Shown one piece after another: positions 57,858-64,000 of a DNA stretch of 64,000 nucleotides; within the stretch, counting starts at the first letter, position 1; each line of letters opens with the position of its first letter. The stretch is from contig NZ_CP109171.1 in NCBI RefSeq assembly GCF_036246005.1, positions 1,538,001-1,602,000 of the forward strand, written 5' to 3'. The position numbers and the translations under genes were made by a program. The DNA comes from Streptomyces sp. NBC_01723 (GTDB lineage: Bacteria > Actinomycetota > Actinomycetes > Streptomycetales > Streptomycetaceae). Below the pieces are notes generated by a model. That model saw only the letters and a program-made list of their open reading frames with translations, was not told the DNA's origin and did not search any database.

Positions 57858-58411
57858 ACGTGTCCTTCCGGGTCGAGCGGGAGACTGCACAGGGGGCACG
57901 GCGGGCGCCCGGCGTTGACGACGTCGAGGGCGCGCTTGGCGAAGGCCCTGGCCTGCGCGCCGGTGAGGCGGACCCGGAGCATCGGGGGGCCGTTCTCCTC
58001 GTCCTGGAGGAGCCGTTCCTCGGCCTCCGCCAGGTCCTCCTCGGACTCGGCCTCCAGCTCCACCAGGGCCTGCGCCTCGACGATCATGCGCTGGTCCTCG
58101 CCGTCCCAGGCCAGCGCCATGGTGCCGACCCGGAACTCCTCCTCGACGGGCGTGTCCAGCGGCGCGGTGTCGGACGGCTCGGTGGGGGCCACGGCGGGGA
58201 CGACGGTGCTGCCGCCGCTGCGCCGTACGACCTCGTCCAGCAGCTCGTCCATGCGCTCGGCGAGGGCGGCGACCTGGGTCTTCTCCAGCGCCACGCTGGT
58301 CACCCGGGAGCCTGCGGTGGCCTGGAGGAAGAACGTACGGCGCCCGGGCAGCCCGACCGTACCGGCCACGAAACGTTCCGGTTGGTCGTAGAGGAACACC
58401 TGACGGGACAC
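57821..58411 (-). CDS. DUF3090 protein with C-terminal zinc-ribbon cysteines
   Basis: A 196-residue protein of the actinobacterial DUF3090 family. The N-terminus VSRQVFLYDQPERFVAGTVG and the middle FRVGTMALAWDGEDQRMIVE are family-like. The C-terminus has a CPLC...C pattern ([18 protein letters not shown]) that could bind zinc. The GTG at 58411 has GGAG upstream. It overlaps the kinase-like gene downstream by 37 bases and follows the phosphatase gene by 79 bases. No function is known to me; it is part of a conserved gene trio. Confidence 0.88.
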   Translation of the reverse strand: MSRQVFLYDQPERFVAGTVGLPGRRTFFLQATAGSRVTSVALEKTQVAALAERMDELLDEVVRRSGGSTVVPAVAPTEPSDTAPLDTPVEEEFRVGTMALAWDGEDQRMIVEAQALVELEAESEEDLAEAEERLLQDEENGPPMLRVRLTGAQARAFAKRALDVVNAGRPPCPLCSLPLDPEGHVCPRQNGYRRGA

Positions 58412-58490
58412 GTCCTGTCTCCATGGAAGTCGGGGAAAGCGGAAGATCGGGGTCACTGCCGCGACCGGTTCACCCTACTGCGGCGGACGA

Positions 58491-59177
58491 TCACGGTGCG
58501 CCCGCACCACCCCCGACCGGGGCTTGGTCGTCCGGCGACGTCTGCTGCGGGGCCAGGGAGGCGAAGTCGCCGGTGTCACCGAGGCGGACGAGGAAGGGCC
58601 GCAGTCGCGTGTACCGGATCGCGGTGACGGAGCAGGGTTCGACGGAGATCCGCTGGAAGAGGTCGAGGTGCAGGCCGAGCGCCTCCGCGACCAGGGACTT
58701 GATGATGTCGCCGTGGGAGCACATGAGGTAGACGGCGTCGGCGCCGTGGTCGCGCTCCACACGCGCGTTCCACTCGCGTACCGCCTCGGCGGCGCGGGTC
58801 TGCATCGCGCGCATCGACTCGCCGCCGGGGAAGGCCGCGGCGGACGGGTGGGACTGCACCACCTCCATGAGGGGCTCGTCCTTGAGTTCGGCGAGCTTGC
58901 GCCCGGACCAGTCGCCGTAGTGGCACTCGCCGATGCGTTCGTCGGTGTGCGCCCGCAGACCGGGCCGGGCGTCGAGCAGCGGCCGGATCGTTTCCTGGCA
59001 GCGCTGGAGCGGGCTGGTGACGATCTCGGAGAGTGGCAGGCCGGCGATCCGCGCGGGCAGCGCGGCGGCCTGTGCGGCGCCGCGTTCGTCGAGGGCCACG
59101 CCGGGCGTCCACCCGGCGAGCAGCCCCTCGGTGTTGGCGGTGGAACGTCCGTGCCTAACCAGGATCAGCGTGGGCAT
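58491..59177 (-). CDS. Histidine-phosphatase/phosphomutase-like protein (MSMEG_4193 family)
   Basis: A 228-residue protein of the phosphoglycerate-mutase/histidine phosphatase fold. The catalytic RHG is in LILVRHGRSTANTEG, a second active-site arginine is in SPLQRCQETI, the acidic residue is in ECHYGDWSGRKL and the distal histidine in MCSHGDIIKSL. It hydrolyses or transfers phosphate on an unknown small substrate. It is the first gene of the trio with DUF3090 and the kinase-like protein. It is divergent from corA with 52 bases between starts. Confidence 0.9.
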   Translation of the reverse strand: MPTLILVRHGRSTANTEGLLAGWTPGVALDERGAAQAAALPARIAGLPLSEIVTSPLQRCQETIRPLLDARPGLRAHTDERIGECHYGDWSGRKLAELKDEPLMEVVQSHPSAAAFPGGESMRAMQTRAAEAVREWNARVERDHGADAVYLMCSHGDIIKSLVAEALGLHLDLFQRISVEPCSVTAIRYTRLRPFLVRLGDTGDFASLAPQQTSPDDQAPVGGGAGAP

Positions 59178-59229
59178 GCGGCCAGGGTAGGCGTACGGCG
59201 CCGTGCAGGGGCGTCGGGGCGAGGGGAGA

Positions 59230-60234
59230 ATGCGTTCGGTGATCGTCGACTGTGCCATCTACCGGGACGGGCACCGCACGGACGGGCCCGAGGACCTGTC
59301 CGACGCGCTCGGCGAGGCGCGGTCCGCGGGCGGCTTCGTCTGGATCGGGCTGCATGAGCCGACGGAGGCCGAGTTCGAGCTGGTCAGCCAGGAGTTCGGG
59401 TTGCACCCGCTGGCGGTGGAGGACGCGCTCAAGGCGCATCAGCGGCCCAAGCTGGAGGTGTACGACGACTCGCTCTTCGCCGTCCTGAAGCCGGTGGTGT
59501 ACGAGGCGGACAGCGACACCGTCTCCAGCGGCGAACTGATGATCTTCCTGGGGGACGCGTTCGCGGTCGTGGTCCGGCACGGCGAGGGCTCCCCGCTGAA
59601 GGCCGTGCGGCAGCGTCTGGAGCACGAGCCCCAGCTGCTCGGCAAGGGGCCCACGGCGGTGCTGTACGCGATCGCGGACGCCACCGTGGACCACTACCTG
59701 GACGTGGCGGTCGAGCTCCAGAACGACCTGGAGGAGCTGGAGGCCGAGGTCTTCTCGCCGGACGGCGGCGGCTCGCGGCACACGGCGTCCAGGATCTACA
59801 ACTTCAAGCGGCAGATCCTGGAGTTCCGGCGGGCGACCGGTCCGCTGGCGCCGCCGCTGGACCGGCTGGCCGGGACGGGCACGTTCGGCACCGGGGTGCC
59901 GTTCGTGAACGACCGGGCGCGGCCGTTCTTCCGGGACGTGAGCGACCACCTCACACGCGTGAACGAGTCGGTGGAGAACCTGGACCGGCTCGTCTCGGAC
60001 ATCCTGTCGGCGCATCTGGCGCAGATGAGCGTCCGGCAGAACGACGACATGCGGAAGATCTCCGCGTGGGCCGCCATGGCCGCCGTCCCCACGATGATCG
60101 CGGGGATCTACGGCATGAACTTCGACCACATGCCGGAGCTGCACTGGGTCGGGGGCTACCCGGCGGTGATCCTGCTGATGGCCGTGCTGGAGGTCCTGCT
60201 GTTCCGGCAGTTCAAGCGCCGGGGCTGGCTCTAG
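59230..60234 (+). CDS. corA: CorA-family magnesium/cobalt transporter
   Basis: A 334-residue protein: a large cytosolic funnel domain (FVWIGLHEPTEAEFELVSQE, EDALKAHQRPKLEVYDDSLF), two C-terminal membrane helices and the selectivity motif GMN in IAGIYGMNFDHMPEL. It forms a pentameric Mg2+ channel in the membrane. The C-terminus ends FKRRGWL, as usual. The ATG at 59230 has GAGGGG directly upstream. It is followed after 19 bases by the convergent ferritin-like gene. Confidence 0.94.
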   Translation: MRSVIVDCAIYRDGHRTDGPEDLSDALGEARSAGGFVWIGLHEPTEAEFELVSQEFGLHPLAVEDALKAHQRPKLEVYDDSLFAVLKPVVYEADSDTVSSGELMIFLGDAFAVVVRHGEGSPLKAVRQRLEHEPQLLGKGPTAVLYAIADATVDHYLDVAVELQNDLEELEAEVFSPDGGGSRHTASRIYNFKRQILEFRRATGPLAPPLDRLAGTGTFGTGVPFVNDRARPFFRDVSDHLTRVNESVENLDRLVSDILSAHLAQMSVRQNDDMRKISAWAAMAAVPTMIAGIYGMNFDHMPELHWVGGYPAVILLMAVLEVLLFRQFKRRGWL

Positions 60235-60253
60235 GCCGTGTCCGCCTGGCGGC

Positions 60254-61042
60254 TCAGGCGATCTCGGGGGCCGGGGTCGCGGGGCCGCCGAGCGCGTCGC
60301 GGCGGTCGGGGGCCCGCAGCCGCACCATGCGGCGCCAGCCGGCCAGCCGCTCGTAGGCGTACGTCGCGTAAATGCCGGCCGCGAGCAGCGCCGACCTGCC
60401 GCGGGACCAGCCCAGGACGCGCCCCATGCGGGCCATCACGGCGAGGCTGACGTCCCGGTGGACGCGGATCTCGGCCAGCGCGCACTCGCGCAGGGTGCGC
60501 CGGATGTACGCGCCGTGCCCGTCGGCGGTGTAGCGCAGCAGCTCCTCGTGGGAGTAGGCGAGGTGGTTGTCCTCGTCGGCGGAGATCATGCGGACGGCCC
60601 GGCCCAGGTCCGGGTCGTCGCCGAAGTACTTGAGGAGCATCGCCATCTGCTCCGCCGCGCGCTGCTCGGTGACCCTGCTGTGCGCGAGGTAGGTGATGAC
60701 GTCCCGCACAGTGAGGGGCTGGTCGGCCTTGAGCTTCTCGTGGGCGAGGCCGATGCCGTGCCGCTCCAGCAGCATGGTGTAGTCGGTCTCGGGGGGTACC
60801 GCCACGGGTTCGAGGCCGCGCTTCTTCAGGAGGGCGTTGAAGATCCGGCCGTGCTTGTCCTCGTCCGCCCCGTGCCGGGTGATCTTGGGGGCGAGGGCGC
60901 GCTCGCTCTGGGGGACCAGCGCGGCGATGCGCGCGTTCTCCCAGCCGCCCTGCGACTCACCGCTGGCAGCGATGGAGCAGAAGAGACGGAACGCCTCGTC
61001 GTTGTCGAGGATCTCCTGGAACAGGCTCTTCGCCGAAAGCAT
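60254..61042 (-). CDS. Ferritin-like di-iron domain protein
   Basis: A 262-residue, mostly helical protein. Carboxylate/histidine pairs typical of ferritin-like di-iron sites are seen in ITRHGADEDKHGRIFNALL and MISADEDNHLAYSHEELLRY (ExxH-type pairs), separated by about 80 residues. It may be an oxygenase or iron-handling protein. I cannot name a substrate. The ATG at 61042 (MLSAKSLFQEILDN) is used. The last third (LLAAGIYATYAYERLAGWRR) contains a hydrophobic helix that might touch the membrane. Confidence 0.82.
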   Translation of the reverse strand: MLSAKSLFQEILDNDEAFRLFCSIAASGESQGGWENARIAALVPQSERALAPKITRHGADEDKHGRIFNALLKKRGLEPVAVPPETDYTMLLERHGIGLAHEKLKADQPLTVRDVITYLAHSRVTEQRAAEQMAMLLKYFGDDPDLGRAVRMISADEDNHLAYSHEELLRYTADGHGAYIRRTLRECALAEIRVHRDVSLAVMARMGRVLGWSRGRSALLAAGIYATYAYERLAGWRRMVRLRAPDRRDALGGPATPAPEIA

Positions 61043-61216
61043 CGGTGGCACCCTTCTGCCGCTGCAAGGTCCGCAGGTTCCGCACACTCCGCGAAACGAG
61101 TCAAGTGCGGAAGCGGGGACTCGGCAACAGGTGCGGCGGGCAGCTCCGCCGAAAGAAGGACAGCGGGGTCACGGGGACGCGTAACCACCGGCGCGCAGAA
61201 GCGTTGTTCCCCGTGA

Positions 61217-61257
61217 CGGCCGTGGCGGGGAAGACCCCCGAGCCCCCACCACGGCCG
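61217..61257. terminator. Hairpin after the F420-type oxidoreductase gene
   Basis: CGGCCGTGGCGGGG pairs with a CCCCACCACGGCCG arm with one mismatch and a 12-base loop. It starts about 17 bases beyond the leftward oxidoreductase stop codon. Confidence 0.7.
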
Positions 61258-61274
61258 CAGAACTTGCCCGAGGG

Positions 61275-62330
61275 TCACGCCAGTCCGGCGCGCTCCAGGG
61301 CCTCGGTGCCGGCGCGGAGCGCGGCGAGGCGCTCGTCCAGGGTGAAGCCCGCGGGGGCGAGCGTCAGGGTGGTGACGCCGGCCGCGGCGTAGGCCTTCAT
61401 CCGGTCCGCGATCCGGTCGACGGAGCCGAGCAGGGTCGTCTGGTCGATCAGCTCGTGCGGCACGGCCGCGGCGGCGCCCTGCTTGTCGCCGGACAGGTAC
61501 TTGTCCTGGATCTCGGCGGCCTCCCGCTCGTAGCCCATGCGCTGGGCGAGCTGGTTGTAGAAGTTCTGCTTGCGGCTGCCCATGCCGCCGACGTAGAGCG
61601 CGGTGTAGGGGCGGAAGGTGTCGGCGAGCGTGGTGACGTCCTTGTCCTCGCCGAGGGCGAGCGGCAGGGTCGGGCAGACGTCGAAGCCGTCGAGGGTCAG
61701 GCCGGCCTTCTCGCGCCCGGCGCGCAGGTGCTTGACGGCGGTCTCCTCCAGGTGGTCCGCGGAGGGGAAGATGAGCAGGGCGCCGTCGGCGATCTCGCCG
61801 GTCTGCTCCAGGTTCTTGGGGCCGATGGCGGCGATGTAGAGCGGGATGTGCTCGCGCTGCGGGTGCACGGTCAGCTTGATGGGCTTGCCGGGGCCGCCGG
61901 GCAGCGGCAGCGTCCAGTGCTGTCCCTCGTACGACAGCCGCTCGCGGGTCATCGCCCTGCGCACGATCTCCACGTACTCGCGGGTGCGGGCGAGGGGCTT
62001 GTCGAACTTGACGCCGTACCAGCCCTCGGAGACCTGCGGTCCGGAGACGCCGAGGCCGAGGCGGAAGCGGCCCTGGGAGAGGGAGTCCAGGGTGGCGGCG
62101 GTCATCGCGGTCATCGCGGGCTGGCGGGCCGGGATCTGGAAGATGGCCGAGCCCACGTCGATGCGCTCGGTCTGGGCGGCGACCCAGGTGAGCACGGTGG
62201 CCGCGTCGGAGCCGTAGGCCTCGGCGGCCCAGCACACGGCGTATCCGAGCCGGTCGGCCTCCTTGGCCACGGCCAGGTTGTCCGCGTCCATTCCGGCACC
62301 CCAGTAGCCGAGGTTGATCCCGAGCTGCAT
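61275..62330 (-). CDS. LLM-class F420-dependent oxidoreductase
   Basis: A 351-residue TIM-barrel protein of the luciferase-like superfamily. MQLGINLGYWGAGMDADNLA, IFQIPARQPAMTAMTAATLD, LSQGRFRLGLGVSGPQVSEG and LYIAAIGPKNLEQTGEIADG are typical of actinobacterial F420 enzymes. It would transfer hydride between F420H2 and an unknown substrate in the cytosol. It is monocistronic and divergent from the aldo-keto reductase with 113 bases between starts. Confidence 0.9.
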   Translation of the reverse strand: MQLGINLGYWGAGMDADNLAVAKEADRLGYAVCWAAEAYGSDAATVLTWVAAQTERIDVGSAIFQIPARQPAMTAMTAATLDSLSQGRFRLGLGVSGPQVSEGWYGVKFDKPLARTREYVEIVRRAMTRERLSYEGQHWTLPLPGGPGKPIKLTVHPQREHIPLYIAAIGPKNLEQTGEIADGALLIFPSADHLEETAVKHLRAGREKAGLTLDGFDVCPTLPLALGEDKDVTTLADTFRPYTALYVGGMGSRKQNFYNQLAQRMGYEREAAEIQDKYLSGDKQGAAAAVPHELIDQTTLLGSVDRIADRMKAYAAAGVTTLTLAPAGFTLDERLAALRAGTEALERAGLA

Positions 62331-62443
62331 GGCCGATTCCCCTTACCCATCAGTAACGTCGCTGGTGTCCCGACCTTAGCGCGCGGAAATCGGTTGTCCA
62401 CAGGCCCCCACAGCGCAAGCCGTGGCCAGTAATGTCGCCGTTC

Positions 62444-63430
62444 ATGGAGCAGAGGCATCTCGGCCGCACCGGCCTGCGTGTGTCCCGCATCGGTCTCGGC
62501 ACCCTGACCTGGGGCCGGGGCACGGACGAGCACGACGCCGCGGACCTCTTGAAGACGTTCTGGGAAGCGGGCGGCACACTCGTCGACACGGCGGACGTGT
62601 ACGGCGACGGGGAGTCGGAGTACCTGCTCGGCCGTCTCATGGAGGGTCTGGTGCCGCGCCGGGATCTGGTGATCTCGACGAAGGCGGGCAGCGTGCCCGA
62701 TCCCGACCGCCGCTTCGACGGTTCGCGCGGCCATCTGCTCTCCGCGCTGGACGCCTCGCTCGCCCGCCTCGGCACCGACCACGTCGACGTGTGGCACCTG
62801 CACGCCTTCGACCCGCACACCCCGCTGGAGGAGACGCTGCACGCCCTCGACGTGGCGGTGAGCAGCGGCCGCGCCCGGTACGCGGGGGTCTCCAACTTCT
62901 GCGGCTGGCAGCTCGCGAAGGCCGCGACCTGGCAGCTGGCGGCGCCCGGCGTACGGAACCGGGTGGCGAGCACCCAGATGGAGTACTCCCTGCTGCAGCG
63001 GGGCGTCGAGCGTGAGGTGCTGCCGGCCGCCCTGGACATGGGCGTCGGCCTGCTGCCCTCCTCACCGCTGGGCCGGGGGGTACTGACCGGCAAGTACCGC
63101 AAGGACGCCACGCCCCCCGACTCGCGGGGCGCCTCGGAGCAGCTGGCGCCGTTCGTCGCGCCCTACCTCGACGACACGGCCGGGCACATCGTGGACGCGG
63201 TGGCGACGGCGGCCGACGGGCTCGCGGTGACCCCGCTCCAGGTGGCGCTGGCCTGGATCCGCGACCGGCCGGGTGTGGTCGCGCCGATCATCGGACCGCG
63301 CAACGCGCAGCAGCTCACGGCGGCGTTGTCAGTGGAGGCCCTTAGTCTTCCTGACGAGATCTGCCGGGCGCTCGACGACGTGTCGGCACCGGTGCACCGC
63401 TATCCCGATCACGACTGGAGCACGCTGTGA
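62444..63430 (+). CDS. Aldo/keto reductase
   Basis: A 328-residue NADPH-dependent oxidoreductase. The catalytic tetrad is visible: Asp and Tyr in LVDTADVYGDGES, Lys in LVISTKAGS and His in VDVWHLHAFDP. The cofactor region lies in VTPLQVALAWIRDRPGVVAP. The ATG at 62444 (MEQRHLGRTGLRVSRIGLG) gives the family's usual N-terminus; one at 62432 adds four residues. Its stop overlaps the GTG of the next gene (GTGA), so the two are coupled. The substrate is unknown. Confidence 0.93.
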   Translation: MEQRHLGRTGLRVSRIGLGTLTWGRGTDEHDAADLLKTFWEAGGTLVDTADVYGDGESEYLLGRLMEGLVPRRDLVISTKAGSVPDPDRRFDGSRGHLLSALDASLARLGTDHVDVWHLHAFDPHTPLEETLHALDVAVSSGRARYAGVSNFCGWQLAKAATWQLAAPGVRNRVASTQMEYSLLQRGVEREVLPAALDMGVGLLPSSPLGRGVLTGKYRKDATPPDSRGASEQLAPFVAPYLDDTAGHIVDAVATAADGLAVTPLQVALAWIRDRPGVVAPIIGPRNAQQLTAALSVEALSLPDEICRALDDVSAPVHRYPDHDWSTL

Positions 63431-64000
63431 GCACGGAGCCCGAGCCCGCCCCCGAGGACACCGCAGAAACCGTGGAGCCCGGGCCGGGAACGCCGGGCAC
63501 CGCGGACGCCGCCGGGACCGGCGGGGAGGGGGGCGACGCGGCCGCCCCGGCGGGGCAGGTGTCCGAGACCGAGGCCGAGCTGGCCGCTCAGCGGCTCGAG
63601 CGGGAGCGGATCGAGCGGCGGAAGGCGGAGAGGCAGGCGCCGATCGAGGCCGGGGGGAAGCTCAGCGGCACGGCGGCCGATCTGCTGGCCGCCGTCCGGG
63701 CCGTGGAGGGCGGCGAGAAGCCCGCGGCCACCGTCTTCGGCGACCCCGGCCCGGCCCGCCGCCCCGCCCCGGAGCCGGTGCGGCCGCCCCGGCCCGCGCC
63801 CGCCGAGCCGTCCGCCGCACCCGCGGGCCCCCCGCCGGAGACCGTCGAGGCGGTCCGGCGCGTGCTGGCCGAGGGCGGCGCCCCGGAGGCGCTCGCCCCG
63901 CAGACCGCCGCTGCCCTCGGCGAGGGGGCGGCGGAGGCCCTGCGCGCGGACCCCTGGCAGCTGCTCCGGGTCGGCGGGGTGCGGCCCGAGCAGGCCGACG
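63427..64000 (+). CDS. RecD2-like helicase or helix-hairpin-helix protein, 5' part
   Basis: The frame is open from GTG 63427 to the right edge (191 codons), starting in GTGA overlap with the aldo-keto reductase stop. The first 120 residues are Glu/Pro/Ala-rich and likely disordered. The end reads LGEGAAEALRADPWQLLRVG, which resembles the helix-hairpin-helix entry of RecD2-type DNA helicases. This assignment rests on that short segment and on what I recall of the neighbouring S. coelicolor gene. The helicase motifs themselves lie beyond the window. Confidence 0.6.
   Translation, partial: MSTEPEPAPEDTAETVEPGPGTPGTADAAGTGGEGGDAAAPAGQVSETEAELAAQRLERERIERRKAERQAPIEAGGKLSGTAADLLAAVRAVEGGEKPAATVFGDPGPARRPAPEPVRPPRPAPAEPSAAPAGPPPETVEAVRRVLAEGGAPEALAPQTAAALGEGAAEALRADPWQLLRVGGVRPEQAD

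Overview
The window is high-GC actinobacterial DNA, almost certainly a Streptomyces chromosome arm-proximal core segment. The signs are GTG starts behind AGGAG-type ribosome sites, a complete Pup-proteasome locus, the mycothiol ligase mshC, a conservon (sensor kinase, roadblock, DUF742, GTPase, P450) and the glycerol operon gylR-glpF-glpK-glpD. From memory the order closely follows the S. coelicolor SCO1620-SCO1671 region; this was not checked by alignment. Nearly all of it is ordinary vertically inherited core sequence. The only clear mobile DNA is one IS481-type element.

Layout. 1-3900: end of a peptidase-C26 amidotransferase, a LysR regulator divergent from a TehA/SLAC1-type transporter, then a cytosolic-looking BtuF-like binding protein translationally coupled to an XRE-cupin regulator. 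4194-7966: a glycine betaine importer whose permease is fused to two binding domains, with its ATPase. 8133-13167: a 5'-3' exonuclease, a siderophore-interacting flavoprotein behind an iron-box-like palindrome, the IS element (10087-11165) between CCTAGC target repeats, tandem copies of an acetyltransferase 3' end, the acetyltransferase and a pseudouridine synthase. 13161-17752: conservon rarA-E. 18141-25141: leftward pafB-pafC-zinc ribbon-small membrane protein-tatA-tatC-helicase group. 25279-26718: two FKBP isomerases. 26863-36859: pafA, an MFS transporter with a LacI regulator, then arc-dop-pup-(frameshifted HNH gene)-prcB-prcA. 37105-42581: ferredoxin, exported hypothetical protein, trmI, site-2 protease, RecB-like nuclease, response regulator. 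42667-48990: orphan peptide-binding lipoprotein, HAD phosphatase, metH. 49343-54449: glycerol regulon. 54602-59177: PAC2 protein, mshC, and a trio of a kinase-like protein, a DUF3090 protein and a histidine phosphatase. 59230-64000: CorA, ferritin-like protein, F420-type oxidoreductase, aldo-keto reductase, and the start of a RecD2-like helicase.

How the genes work together. arc, pup, pafA, dop, prcB and prcA encode the pupylation and proteasome pathway, and pafBC encode the paired WYL regulators that usually accompany it. glpF, glpK and glpD take glycerol to dihydroxyacetone phosphate under GylR, and matching palindromes precede both gylR and glpF. The rar genes form one chain of overlapping genes. 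Convergent and tail-to-tail gene pairs are separated by strong perfect hairpins that look like terminators.

The observations I rate highest are: the IS element whose transposase borrows its stop codon from the CTAG in the target duplication that also carries the stop codon of the interrupted neighbour; the uncharacterised kinase-like/DUF3090/phosphatase trio next to mshC; a P450 lacking the ExxR motif; the permease fused to two binding domains; the frameshifted HNH gene overlapping the prcB start; and the GylR-type operators. I found no CRISPR array, no tRNA or rRNA gene and no prophage.
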